A stretch of DNA of 64,000 nucleotides from Haemonchus contortus. Its lineage: Eukaryota > Nematoda > Chromadorea > Rhabditida > Trichostrongylidae. Below the pieces are notes generated by a model that saw nothing but the letters and a program-made list of their open reading frames with translations, was not told the origin of the DNA and searched no databases. The translations under genes were made by a program, and so were the position numbers. Below are positions 23,464 to 37,800 of the stretch, piece by piece (positions within the stretch are counted from its first letter, which is position 1; the number at the start of each line of letters is the position of its first letter). The DNA lies in NCBI GenBank assembly GCA_000469685.2, contig LS997566.1, positions 38,790,420 to 38,854,419 of the forward strand, read 5' to 3'.

Positions 23464-25815
23464 TTTTTTCTAACTTACAATGGTTCTCAGAAGCCGGAGG
23501 ATAGTCATCTAAACTGAATTTTTCTAGATGGCTCCTCAACTTGAGAGATATCCTTCCGCTGCCTTTGAAATGGGATAGTTATTGCGAAAAAAATGCTCAA
23601 TTCTCTTGCTCTGTGATCAGACTTATATCACCTAGTCGGAACGCTTCATTTTCTCACGGCAAACTCATCAATTTGAACGGTTGTGATTTATATTGGCGGC
23701 GTATTTTTCTTCTCTCCTATTGTTGAACGTTCTGAAGCCTTCTTTTCTGATGGTGCACCGCTGCTTCTTGACTGTTCTTCCCTTACAGATCTTTATTTGA
23801 GCTGTTTAGATTGTTTATATGTGTTTGCTCATATGATAAATTTTCATAGTTGATAGAATCAAGCTTATCCTGAACCTCAAACCCCCCCCCCCCCCTTCCC
23901 CCTTTGTCTCGTCAGAGCAACCGCGACTCATCTGCCCGAAACTCAAATCAATTCCTGTGTGATGGAAGTATAAGAGAAAAGGGGGACGACACAGGTTATT
24001 TCTCAGAATGAGAGCCATTTCCGTACTGTAGTTGTCGATACTTCTGAATAAATGAAACTTGATAGGTATGTTTACTGGTCATCAGTTCTTGCAGACCGAA
24101 TCGACTTTACCACCATGCAATGAAGGTCTCACTGAACGGGACTAGTGCCTGCTGCTCGTTCCATATTTATCAAACCCTCAAGTCACGTTATCAGCTTTCT
24201 TCCTCTTGCTTCTTCAAAAAGCTTGCCTAGTGTCAGAATCTCTGGTATCTCTCTGTCATATGACAAATGAGTTGCTGCACTTCTGCACGTTATTTTACAT
24301 ATCATTCCTATCTCTTATCAGAGGCTTCCACGTAGGAAAGTATTAAATCTTTTTGATATGTAGTCCTCAACATTAATCGAATTCTTTATTGCTCATCTGT
24401 GTTCTTGAATTTCTTCAAAGTCTGGCCAGTCGCAGTGGAAGAAGAGGGTTCAGTCATTCCGCTATGAGAATTATCACGCGCTCGTGCTACAAGCAATGTT
24501 ACTATGGTATAAAAGCGTATATGTTGATTACTCTTCATGAATTTTTGAAGAATACGTATTTCATTGGGTTACCCTTTTAGGGTCATGGTAGGAGAAAAGA
24601 GAGGAACTTCCCATCATTTTTCTAGATTTAGCAGGTAATTCTTGTCTTTGGAAAGTCAATCGACTAAGAAGTTGAGAATCAGTTAAAATGCTTTTTTTCA
24701 AATCCATAATGAATATGGAAGGTAACATTGATTCGGTATTGATGTGATTCAATGATGTATAATATGAAATTGCTGGCGAGGACGGTTTAGTACTAACTGG
24801 CGTACGGGCATACATGGAATCGTAGATAGGAGCCTGTCCACACCACCCAAGCTTTCCATCGCATCGCACCGAGTTTCGTTAGTTGCGGCAAGAATTGTGC
24901 GGAAAGGCAGAAGCACTAGCTCATACATTCAGCCACATAGGCATTCGAGTGCTTCTATAATTTTAAATAAAGGTCGATTGTGGGGCACTTAAGCTTATGC
25001 CAAATATTATGTTTAGTCCAGAAAAAAATATGCGTTATCTGAAGGAAATTGGAGCTCGCTCATCTCATTTGATCATGCGACCTCCACGACTCATGAGAGC
25101 CTGGTTGACCTAATGGGAATCCCGTCGAGTCAGTGCTCCAGTCTATGAACAATGCGGACATTACGTTACATTCCTGGCCATTGCTCCACAATGGAAAATC
25201 TTCGCATAATACCGACCTGCTGGGGCCTAATTTCGTGGATAAATTAGAGTGAAGAATTTATGAATAATAAGTGGCGAGAAAGAACCCCGCTATTACTTCT
25301 AATTTTCTTTTAATCTCAGTAATGTCAAAGAGTTATCGAGCACCGTTTAATCGCAATCTCTTTTCGTGTGTGCTCTTTGATTTCATTTCTATCTATGTGT
25401 TCTTCTTCGGCAGCATACTGATTGATAGAAATCAGCCTTTTCTATGCCTTTCCCTAAACCATTCTGTTGTTGGGTGTCAAAGCAGGACAGAAATGAAGCG
25501 AGTTCTTTTGCTACTACTTGGTGGTTTTGAATATAGTGAGATCGATTCCTTTTCTCTTCGTTCTTTTCCCTCCCATCTTATTCAACCCACCATTTTTCCT
25601 CCAAGAATCGGCCATTACCTTCAGCACGTTCTTCTTTTTATATACCTGATCTTCAGACCTTGAGTTTGCCTTTCAATGTCTTATTGTAGTCATTACTTCA
25701 ACTGGCTTTTTTATGAACCTGGATTTTGACAAGCTCATCCTTGCAATTAAGTCTAACTTTCGCTCTCAAGATTGTTCGGATTTCTGCTCTATGTATTAAC
25801 CTTTCCATAAAAATA
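23464..25815. other. Intergenic region between genes 1 and 2
   Basis: Duplicate of 2713-4704. An AATAAA at 24047-24052 is a distant polyadenylation candidate about 590 nt after the gene 1 stop; the same site in copy A reads aattaa. About 215 bp (24083-24297) is absent from copy A. The gene 2 promoter presumably lies here. Confidence 0.5.
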
Positions 25816-25823
25816 TTGTTCAG
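25816..25823 (+). other. Splice acceptor directly before the gene 2 ATG
   Basis: 'ttgttcag' abuts ATG 25824, a good nematode acceptor with no room for a genomic 5' UTR, as expected for spliced-leader addition or a 5' non-coding exon. This site is among the bases deleted from copy A. Confidence 0.55.
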
Positions 25824-28800
25824 ATGACGGCACGAGAGAGGAAACGGTCACTGGTGGAATTCACACCATTCAGCCTGGCTTTCGCAATGTTTGCAGTGGC
25901 TGCTGCAGTAGGTCTGGCCATTGGCCTCACTTATTTCTTTACTCGGAAAGCATTTGATCCCACCCAAAAAGACAAGTGAGCATAATTATTTTCATTTAAT
26001 TAGGCGAAAAATGCTCATGTGAGCCGAAATCAATGAAACATTGATATATGAAGGAATAAAGTATGGAAGCAGAAAGGTCACAGCAGAAAAAAACCAAAGT
26101 ATTCAACCATCACTTAACCTGACTGTACTCACTGGTTGGCCCTATCTGCACGACGAGGTGAGATAGGAGGAGATTTGCTAATCTTTCAGCTCATAGGAAT
26201 AATGGTGTGACCTAAAAAAACCTAGTTATGAAACAGCAACAGATCTCGTTAGACCGCATGGTAGGTTAAGAGTCATACCGCTACTTACAAAAAGTGGACC
26301 ACGGAACCATCGACGCTTACCTTCATTGGCAAGCCATGATACCATTTGCCTCTTGAGGAGTCATGAGCCATGGTGGCTCCCAGACAAGGAATTCCTGGCC
26401 ACACGCATGAAACCAGTAGAGTAGATCGATGTTTGGGGGAACAATAGCCCTCTTCCAGGTCAGAAAAAAGTGATGGCAGTAGAAAAAACCATAACAAACA
26501 GGACTGATAGCACATCGTAATCCGTCTTGTCCCACCATGGCTAATTCACATAACATGTGGGATTGTCAGTGCGTGGGGAAATCTACTTCCAAATACTACC
26601 GAATTCCTTCACTGGTTGTGTAAGAAGTTACTCGGCCAAACCGCTAAGTGATAGCATACGATACGTAAGATAAGAGATGTCATGGCCTGGCCCGGAAACT
26701 CAGCAAGACGGCTCAGTTTAGAGGAATATTTTGTCATCCCCCTTGAGAATACTTGTAGAATCTGTAAAGATCCTCGGCAACAAAGGTGAAAGGCTCAACA
26801 CTATAGAAAGTGAAAGTTCATTCTGGCCTTCATTAGTTGAGAAATCCGTTCAAATAGGAAAAATCACAGACAAAGAAAACTGTTAGAATAGACATGAGCG
26901 TGTTTAAGTTTGATTGTTAGAATAGACACGGCTTCATGAGAGCGTTCCAGAGATCAACCTGGTGGTAAAGAAAAAGACAATTCCCCGTCTGCAGCGGAAC
27001 TACTTCTTCCGTCGAACATAAAGCCATGTAAGTAGGAAGTTACTATCATGCTCCTCCTTCGAAGTGATTTAGCAAAGTCTTGTTTGCCATAAATTATCGT
27101 CAAACTTCAGCCCATGCATTTTGCCAGCTTTTATCTTCAAAGTAAGATCTATCACATCACTGAAAGTGAATCAGAATGAAGCAAACTCGGTGAATCTCTT
27201 GAGTCAACGTCAATACCGTTTTCCGTTTCAGTGTTGTACGACTTGACCATCAAAACATATCTACCTGGTTATGTGAACTTCCCACCAGAGAAAAATCTCA
27301 CATTTGATGGGCGTGTGGAAATTTCTATGGTTGTCGTTGAACCGACAAAAAGTATCGTGCTCAACGCAAAGAAAATCACTGTAATACCAGCGGAATGCGA
27401 AGTGTTATCGGTGAGTTTTCCCGGCTCAGAAGGATATACGACAGCTTAAATGGGGAACCGAATTCCAGTCGTGAGGCATATTTCTAGAAGTTGAATGTAG
27501 GGATCGCTTCCAAATCGCAGGCTTTCTTGTACGTTCCCTGAAAATGGGAAAAATTCGAATTCACTCTCACCAAAGCAGAATAGGGAATCTCGAAACTTCA
27601 GAATCATAAGCCAGACCCAAAGCGACAAAATATCCGATCCTTGGTCACGAGTCAGGGATTCGTATGACAGCTTATTCTGAAACTGATAAGTGAGATAAAG
27701 GAAAGTAGTGTAACAGTAAGTGGATGGTAATGATCAATACTTTGCCTGTATGCTTTCCCCAGTAGGAGATGTCTTAAGAGGCAGAAGGTACATACATAGT
27801 GTCTGAGAAAAATGACTATGATTTTTTAGGGCACCCAAAAACTTGATATTGAAAGTGTGAAGGAGCATGAACGGCTCGAGAAGCTGGAGTTCCGCCTCAA
27901 ATCACGCTTGGAAAAAGATCAGAAAATTCTGTTAAAGGTTAGTGATCCCCACATAGCTTACAAAAGATTTCTTTATTCCCTTCACTGACTGACTCCTTGT
28001 TTTTCGCTTACTTTCAGATCACCTACGCCGGCCTCATTAGTAACACCCTTGGAGGTATTTATCAGACAACTTACACTGATGCGAATGGAAACCCAAAGTA
28101 AGCTTCACTGCAGTCTTAAACTGACAGGAACCATTTTTTGTAGTCAGACAGCTATGTATATAGAATTGTTTGCGGAACGTCGAAAACTAAAATGCAAGAA
28201 CGTGATTCAGACTTCAGACCAGCGCTTCAAACATACTTTTGTTTGTGCTATCCCCCCACATTTATTCCATCCTGGGTTTGTAATGATGATCCTATTGCCT
28301 GGAATCATTTTCTTACCACTGAGCTAAACATCACGACAAAAAGCTCAAAGAGGATAGGGCTGCCGCACATTGTAATGTTAACAGAAACGGAAATTCACTA
28401 CGGCACTCGGCCCTTACAGTAATCCAACACCATGTTAATGAGCAAATTTTCACCCCTCATATATAAGTCGCGTCGAAAAGGGGCCTTGGGCAAGTACACG
28501 GGGTGGGCGTTGAATAAGCCAGGGAGTTACTGTAAGAGCCGTGTGCCCGTACTGAATTTTCGTTTCTGTCAAGTCAGGAGTTACTGTAAGAGCCGGGCGC
28601 CCGTACCGAATTTTCGTTTCTGTGGGATGTTATAGTCAGACAACTTATCCAGTGTCTGGAGGAGGTTATTACTTGAATGTTGGAGATACTTTATAGTACA
28701 TGGCTTCAGGATTGCTGCCGTATCTCAAAATGAACCGATAGATGGTCGTCGAATGGTACCATGCATGGACGAACCAAAGTACAAAGCGAATTGGACCGTT

Positions 28801-31800
28801 ACTGTGATTCATCCAAAAGGCACCAAGGCTGCATCAAATAGCATCGAAATAAATGGAGAAGGGTCGGAAAATATTCCTTTTTTGCAGTTATTTTCAAAAA
28901 ATTCAAAACCACCATGAGCAAAGTACGGTACAAACTGACTTTATGTAAACTACAGGAAATTTATCCAGCAAACCCAATATAAAGCTAAAAGAGCCATCGT
29001 GTAGACCGCATTAATTTTAGCATCTGTTCATATTTTAGAGATGTCAGCGGTGACTGGATTACGTCCAAATTCGAAACCACTCCACGAATGTCTTCCTATT
29101 TGCTGGCCGTTTTCATTTCAGAATTCGATTTTGTCGAAGGTCGTACGAAACAAGATGTTCGAGTAAGTTTTATTATTATTATAATTATAATAATTATTAT
29201 TATTTTATTTTTATTTATATTTATTTTTATTTTTATTTATACTTCACTGCATGTCTTTGACCATTTGTTAACATTCAGTTCCGCATATGGTCACGCCCAG
29301 AGGCAAAGGGAATGACAAAATATGCTTTGGAATCTGGCATCAAATGCATAGAGTTCTACGAAGATTTCTTTGATATCAAATTCCCACTGAAGAAACAAGG
29401 TTCGTAAAGAATTCCATCGAGAAATAATTCCCATGAGAGCTAATGCCTTTCCATAGACCTTATTCTCAACTCATAAAAAGCTCCTACTTCCAGATATGAT
29501 TGCCCTTCCTGATTTCTCAGCAGGAGCCATGGAGAACTGGGGCCTCATCACTTACAGGTGATTTTGTTGTGAAAACGTCCTTATATAAGGAGATCTCTGG
29601 AGATAATACGTAAACCAAGAGGGAGCAGGTTGTTCGAGGTAATGCAAAGCCAACAGATGTGATAAGGAAAGTGAAATGAGCTATAAAAAAATGAACCAAA
29701 GACGTGAACTCAACGTGCCCATTTCCCCGAAAGCTACGTTGTGAGGTTCAGTCGGCTCATGACCAAATTCGTGAAAAAGTCAATCCTGAGCCTAGGGAAA
29801 ATTAAAAAAAACTTTCTTAACATTTCCTATTCGTGGAGCTGCAGTTCAAATTTTCGACAGGGTTGAGACCTATTAGGTTGGTGCAAAAGAAATGCAAGTT
29901 TTTTGTTTTACTATTTTCAACACTATTTTTTTAAAAGAAAACTAAGCTTTTTTCCTGGGATATTACACATTGTTGGGAAGCTTATTCTTTGCATTTTCTG
30001 AATATGTATAAGAAATTTCTTTCAAATCGCTTAATTAAAAAAAATGTGGTTTTTATTTTCAGATGCCTAATCGCAATTTTCGTCAAATTTACTTCTATGA
30101 GTTCAAACTGGGTCGGACTGCCGCTCAGACCGCTCGAAATATCAACGAAGTATGGGGCCAGGGAAGTGTCAACGAATGCACAGTACATCGTTGGTTCTAA
30201 AAGTTCCGTGCCGGCAACACCAGCCTCGAAGACGAACCACATGGCAGCTGTCTACCAACACTTGATCTTTCTTCTTGAGCTTCTTTTTGGTCCAACCACT
30301 GGAAGATCGTCTCCTGTTGTCATAAAGTATCCATTTCTCATCGCAAGTCACAATCCGTTCAAGAAATGGATCGCTGGCATTGCGCAAAAGATGAGCCGAC
30401 GATATCTCAAGACGACGATTTTTCTGAATTTCGGTCAATTCATGCGGAACCCATTTGTCAAGCATCTTAGTCTTCCCAATTCGCTTCAAATCGCGAACAA
30501 TTGTAGTGTGATGAACATTGAGTTCCTTCGCAATGTCTCGTGTCGTTTTGTGCGGATCAGCTTCGACGGACGCCTTCAATTGATATTTATCAAACCAGTC
30601 GGGCCGCCCAGCTAACGCCGGGCTTCCCTCCTTCTAATGGGTTCGCCCGGCTACGCCGGGCGCTCACCATGATGCGCAAATAACACTTCGGATTCTACTT
30701 GTTCTTTGAAAGCTGTACACCCTCAGTATTAGCTTCGAATTGTGAGCGATTTTTTCTGTAAGCCATCTTCGCTGTGTCGGAATAGAACATCGCATTATAC
30801 CACAAAGGCGATTATTTAGAGAAAAAAGTATTCAGACACTTCAACGCGGCTAAGTCTACTATGTTAGCTACCATCAATGTTCCCATCCAACTCCTTGTGC
30901 CTTCAAGTTTCAACGGTCCGGGTTCGAACTAACAGTATTTATTCACGCCCAGTCCTTTGGGACGAAGTTTAGTCTTGCAACCTGTCATCAGTGTTCCTAT
31001 CCTGCCTCCTGTATTCCTACTAAGTTTGACCGCTCTAGGTTCATTTTGACATATCTCTATAAGCCCTGCACCCTTGAGGAGTTATGATTTTCCGCTCAAA
31101 CCAGAGTCCGGTCCTGCCACATATCATAAGTGTTTCAATCCTGCCATCTGTACTCCTACCAAATTTGAACGCTCTAGGTCCAAGTTTAAGTTTTTCACAC
31201 AAACCCCGCCCCTTGTGGGCGGAGTCCGGTCCTGCCACCCACCATTAGTGTTCCCATCCTGCCCCCCTTACACCTACTGAATTTGAACTCTCTAGATCGA
31301 CGGGGACAGAAGTTATGAATTTGCGCTCAAACATTTATTTCGCACAAACCCCGCCCCCTGTGGGCGGAGTTCGGCACCGCCACCCACCATTAGTGTTCCC
31401 ATCCTGCCCCCCTTACACCTACCGAATTTGAACTCTCTAGGTCAACTGGAACCGGAGTTATGAATTTCCGGTCAAACACACAACTACACACACACACACA
31501 CAAACACACAGACAAACCAACAGACACACTTAGCGCGTTATATATAGTAGGATGTTGGTAGACGGCTGCCATGTGGTTCGTCTTCGAGGCTGGTGTTGCC
31601 GGCACGGAACTTCTGGAACCAACGTAGTACTGTGCATTCGTTGACACTTCTCTGGCCCCATACTTCGTTGATATTTCAAGCGGTCTGAGCGGCAGTCCGA
31701 CCCAGTTTGAACTCATAGGAGTAAGTTTGACGAAAATTGTGATTAGACTTCTGAGAATAAAAACCACATTTTTTTAAAATTAAGAGATTGGAAAGAAATT

Positions 31801-34800
31801 TCACATACATATTTAAAAAAGGCAAATAATAAGCTTCCCAACAATGTATAATACCCCATAAAAAAGGCTTAGTTTTCTTTAAAAAAATAGTATTGAAACT
31901 TGTAAAACAAAAAACCTGCATTTCTTTTGCACCAACCTAATAGAAGATCTTGACCTCAACAGGGTGGTCCGAACTCAACAGGAAGAGGATTGTTTGCTTG
32001 CTGAGTCAGCTTCACCATTTCCAGAGAAAACTCCTTGTTGTACGATGAAAAATTCTATGGGCCAACAAATAAACGACGAGTTGCTGTTGTGGTTGCTCAT
32101 GAGCTTGCCCACCAGGTACATTTGCATTCAAAACTGAAACTTCCAAGTGTGCCTATAAAAAGCAGTGTGCCCACAAAAGCTCCCACATCCGGTTATAAAA
32201 CGATAGTCTGGAGAGTACGGTGTTCCTTATTTGAATGAAGGTGGAGCAGTCATGAAAGTTCATAAGATTACCTTCATTGCATGCGCTCAAGGTGATCCCT
32301 ACCTTTCAAACCATTTTACAAAACTCTTAAGTTCTCCAATTTTTGAATTTTACAAAATGGCAGCCGTCAATTTGTAAATTTTGTTTGCGGTAAAACGTCG
32401 TCGTCGTTAGTCAGCAACCGTGCTGTATGAACGTCGTTAAGGGACGTACTTGTCTAGCCCTAGACGCTTTTTTCAACGCCATAGGGTGCAACACCTTACC
32501 CATGTATAATAGCTTAATATGTGTCCTGAGAAGAGAGTAAGATTTAAGGTTTGGGAGCTGTACTACAGAACAAAACAGGGGAAGGGGTAGAACATGGAAA
32601 AATCGGAGCAACTGTGCTACCGTGAGCGGTTGCCGTACAGTTCATATCCCTTTCATATCCGATAATTGAAATTAACCAGTTGCCACTTTTGATCCTTCGT
32701 TTATTTCTAGCACTTTTTTCAAAAACGCCAGTTCCTAGCTAACAGATTAGGAATTCCTTATATAATTCTACTGTCAACGGTACAAGTTAATCTAGTACTT
32801 GTTTCAGTGGTTTGGCGATTTGGTCACTATGAAATGGTGGGACGATCTATGGCTGAACGAAGGCTTTGCAACATTTGTCGAATACATTGGAGCGGATCAA
32901 ATTGGAGACCATTACTTCAACATGGTATTGTATATATTCTGAATGGTTTCCTGTCAGTCAATGGGCCAGCCACAAAAATGAATTACTAATTTTTTCCAGC
33001 CGGACTTCTTCTTAATCGGTGCCCTTGAGCGTGCTCTGAAAGCTGACTCGGCAGCTTCCAGTCACCCGCTTTCCTTCAGAATTGACAAAGCCGTAGAAGT
33101 TGAAGAAGCCTTCGATGATATCTCATACGCCAAAGGAGCGTCGATTATTACAATGCTACGAGCTCTGATTGGAGAAGACAAGCACAAACACGCAGTGACT
33201 GTGAGTTTATAGACGCTTACTTGCTATTTTTCAAGCAATAAGGTGGAAAGAAGGACAGTGTCAACCGGCGTTGCTAAGAGCACCTCACTTCATGACCAAA
33301 GCCATGTTCGAGTGCTTCCTGAACCAGTAAACCTCTCGTTTTTACTAATCGATTCGTCGGTACAAATTACGAGACAAAGACTACACAGATCATTTACCAG
33401 GAATCACCAGTACATAGTACAAATGTATACATAATGTTTAATACTGCTTTGCCATACAGGTTTGTTATGGCTGAACCGCTTTATTGGTCAACTGGGATGA
33501 ATCGTCGTCTTCAGGACCTGAAAATAGTTCGAAGCTCTGATTTGTGACTTACCCGTCCAAGCGCCCAAACGCGCTAGGCTAGTTGCAACGACTCCCGGGA
33601 ACTAAAATACGGAAGAGTTTCAGAAAAAAGACCAACCTTCTGCGGTTCCACCAGCGCTACGTCCCACTCTATGTGAACAACAAGGGATCAATGAGTCACC
33701 ATTGATGATCGTAAGATAAGAACTGTGCGAGTAATCTCAAAGTCCACAAAACGGAATGAACGGCAAGAGTTCACTTGTTATGGTCAAGCACTCATTTCGG
33801 TTGTTCAGGCCTGGATTTTGCGTTCGAATATGTAACGCTTCCAGTATCTTTCTGGCACCGATCTCATTCTCGTAGGCTAGGATTTTACATTCGATGTCGA
33901 AATCATTGTCTTGATGACCTTTTAGTCGGTGCCTCCCAAGTGGTACGAATGTATACAGAATCTCTTGCGAATCTGATTGCATCTGTGTGGTACAACCGAA
34001 AAATTGAGAGCACTGTTCACGATTATATGGAGGAACCCTTCTCAAGTCGAAAAGCGAAAGTATTGGTTGGTTACAGTGCATCGATGGTGGAAAAATTGAG
34101 AAAATTTGCATATTTTGCGAAAACTGAGGCTCCCTAAATGTAGTAAGATTAGAGGTCGTAGGAGACTACTACGACGAAGATGTGGTATATGGACGAGACT
34201 TCATCTATGGCAGTTGCGAAGACCGACTACATCAATCGAAATAGTCCAAAACTGTCTTCCACTGTCGCTACGAACCATAACAAGTTGTTTAAACATCTTA
34301 CATGGGCTCCCTTGTGAATAGTATAGCCTCTACAACATCGTTCAAACTCGTCCACTAAGGCGTGGCACACAACCGATACAGTCTCTGAGAGCTTGTAACA
34401 CCCCATCTAGTTGTCAAACTATATAAAATTGCCTGGCTTCCCCGTTTTTCGATCTATATGGTAAACGAGGGGGCCCCAGATCAATTTCAGGGTGATATTT
34501 CAGAAGACTTTTTTATCCCGATCTGTGCCTCCAAAGAGTTTCTGTGTTATCATCCTTTTTTCTGGTTATGCTGCAGCAACGAGGTCGATGAAACGAAGGA
34601 AAACGGAAATAGTACAAATCGGGGTTTCATCTGACCGTCAACGGTTTCAAAAATGTCCCACCACTGCAGAAAGCATTGCTTCGGAGAGATAAGATAGTTT
34701 TGTTGTGTATATTACTCGCTCCGAGTCGTTGTTTGTATCTTTCGCCTTCCACCAGGTAACAAAAGTTGGGGTGAGGAGGTTTTTGTAGATTGTGGTCTAT

Positions 34801-37800
34801 CTACAGACGAATTGTTGTCATTGGTAGCAAAGATAAGGGCTCTGGCGATAGCAAAATGCCGAGGCAAAGTGCACTGTAAGAAGAGTTATTCGAAGATAGA
34901 GAAAAAAGCTTTTGTAGGTGATCGTTGATGTCAGTTTCAGTGAGAGTTGACGATAATTCCAACATTGGCTGGGTTCTAGCAACCTACTACATTGTGATCT
35001 TTTCAGCAATATCTCAAGAAGTTCTCGTACAGTAATGCACAAGCGTCGGATCTATGGGAAGTATTCGATGAAGTAGTCACGGATATCAGAGGCCCCGATG
35101 GCAAACCCATGAAAACTACAGCATTCGCTGACCAGTGGACAACTCAGGTAAATTTCGTTTCCAACGTAGTACAGCTGCTGAAGTAGTTCAGATAGAAATA
35201 CTCTTTCTTTCTTTTCCGATGGGATTCCCATTGGTAACGGTGGAAGCGTTCAATGCCACTTCTGTAAAAATATCGCAAAGTCGATTCAAGACCAATAAAG
35301 ACGCTAAGGAACCAGAGAAATATCGTCATCCAAAATATGGGTCTGTAACATTTCCTTATATTATAACCATTAACGTGGCTACCTGGAAATTCGCCAGCCG
35401 ATCTGTTCCCTTACAGATTCAAATGGGATATCCCGCTATGGTATCAGGAAGGTGACAACAAGGAAGTGAAGCAAACCTGGATAAGGAGAGGTATGAAGCT
35501 GTTTTACAGCCGTTTCCTGATTTTATATTGTGTAAAGGAAACATGAGTCATTGGGAAAATCATCGGAGGGTAAGGTTAAATGGAAGAGGATGAAAAGCGA
35601 TGCATCAGAGGTATGACGCGAAAGAAGAAGCTAGTCAAGTCATTTCTTCCATTTGACGAAAGAAAATTGCACTATCTATGATAAAATCCTGCAGAAGGGC
35701 ATAAATTTCATCATGTTTATGAATGCTTTGCATTGACTGTACATATCTATCGGAAATTTCGCAACGGTTCAGTTTTTCTACCGAATGTTTACACTTGTGT
35801 ATGCATAACATGCATCCATTCAGTCAGTCATCAGTGATCTTGGATAATTTCCACTGTGTACGACTCCAATTGTTGTCAAGTAAATTCAAACACCCGCTGT
35901 TCCCTGAGACACTACCTCCCACAGAGCTGATCCGCTGGTCAAACACTCTTAACCTGATCGAAACATTTTTTCTAGTTTCACAAATCAGTGATTGAGAAAG
36001 TCTTTGATCTTCGTTAATCAGCTAAAGTTGTCCAGCCTCTCGAAATTATTATTTTCCATATAGTTCGGTACGAGTCGTGGAAAAATTCCCATTTGGTGGA
36101 AAGAGCTGTGGCGATCGATCAGTTGGTTACAGAAAAGGTGCTCTGAGCGCATACTCCTAAATCTCCGTAGAAAAGATAAGATTTAGAAGGGTGGTGGCCA
36201 CCCTTACTGCTAAAGAAATGATATGTGAGTGTGGGTTTATCACCCGTACTGATCCAGGAATGCTTCAGAAGATGGAAGAGCTCGGTTGAAGCCGTCAAAC
36301 CACAACCTTCCCTCAGTAGACAACCCCATTGCCATTCTCACCTTCCTGGTAAAGCTTTGGGTCTATTCACCTCAGTAATCGTGGAGAACTTCCCCCTGCG
36401 TATAACCTCAGATTACTGACAAAAAATTCAAACACCCGCTGTTCCCTGTGATAGTACCTCACGCAGAGCTGACCCGGTGGTCAAGGACTCTTAGCCTAAT
36501 TGGAACCTATTTTTTAGTTTTAACAGACGGTAATTGGAAAAAATCTGTAATTCCCACTAATCAGCAAAGACGGTCCAAACTCACGAAATTACTATTTTTC
36601 ATATAGTTCGCTGGGAATCCTTAAAAAATTTCGGTTTGGTGTGAAGGGGCTGTGGCGATCGATGAGTTGATTTCATATAGGGTGCTCCGAGCGCATACTG
36701 CTCAATCTCTATAGGGAAGAAAGGATCCAGAAAGGTGGAGACAACCCTTATTGCGGAGGAAGTGAGATGACGAGTATTAATATACCACCTGCACTGCTAC
36801 AGGAATGCTCCAGAAGGTGGGGAGCTCGGGTTAAAGCCGTTCAACCGCAATCTTCCCTACCTAGACCACCCCTATACGTTTCTCGCCTTCATAGTAGAGC
36901 TTCTGGCCCATTTACCTCAGTGATCATGGAGAACATTCCATTGTGAACGACCTCACTTCGACGTCAAGGAAATTCAAACACCCGCCTTCCCCTGAGACAG
37001 TACCTTCCGCAGAGCTGATCCGGTGGTCAAAGACTAGTAACCCGGTTGAGACCTATTTTTTTAGTTTTACCAGACAGTGTTTGGAAAAAATATGTGATTC
37101 CCATACACCAGCTATGGGAGCCCATTCGCTCAAAAAATACTGTTTCTTGTACAGTTCGGTGGGAGTCTTGAAAAAATACCCCTTCGGTTTTGAAGTTGCT
37201 GAGACGATCGATCAATTGATATCAACTGATCGATCATCTCAACAATTGGTCCAACTACAAACTCCTTGATGTTCATGGATGCAGGATTCGATAGGGTGGA
37301 GACCCTCATTGCGAAAGAAATGAGATGAAGAGTATTAGTATACAACCGCACTGGTACAGGAATGCTTCAGAAGTTGAAGATATCATTCCAGAAAAAAAGC
37401 TGCAGTGTTTTGAAATTTTCGGTTCGCACTTTTCAAAAAACAGAACAGTTGATTTCATCAATAAACATAAATGTACCAAGTAGGTGCCAGAATTCCTAGG
37501 TATTCAATGTAGCGTTGCTTTAAGACAAGTAGACAAAGTCAAATAAGATTGGATAGGTGACCCATATAAACAGCCTGGAAATGATTATCAGGAAACTTCT
37601 GTGGGGTGTAGGGCTTTATAGCAAGGAGTGTTGGGATACTCGAAGCCTAGTCATTAGTCAACACTGAATGGAAATTGGAATTTTTGGTTTTGCTTAGAAT
37701 TCAGAAATATTTAAGTAGTTGCAAAACTAGAGAACTCACTGGATCGAGGGCGTGAGCTGAGACGTAATAAGCGGAATGGGTGCTGCTGTTGCCACCGAAG

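Larger units (their letters stand above)
20978..26448 (+). repeat. Segmental duplication, copy B
   Basis: Partner of 120-5190. It starts just after exon 20 of gene 1 (ends 20955), inside intron 20, and ends inside intron 1 of gene 2, thus joining the 3' end of one aminopeptidase gene and the 5' end of the next. It contains exon 1 of gene 2, which copy A lacks, and a run of about 14 C near 23882. Confidence 0.9.

Noticed and set aside
29989..30615. 208-codon plus-strand open frame
   Set aside because: It is mainly the antisense of the mariner transposase central region on the minus strand, where the recognisable motifs are.
30865..31440. CRISPR-like array
   Set aside because: Units are long, degenerate and contiguous without uniform spacers, and the genome is eukaryotic.
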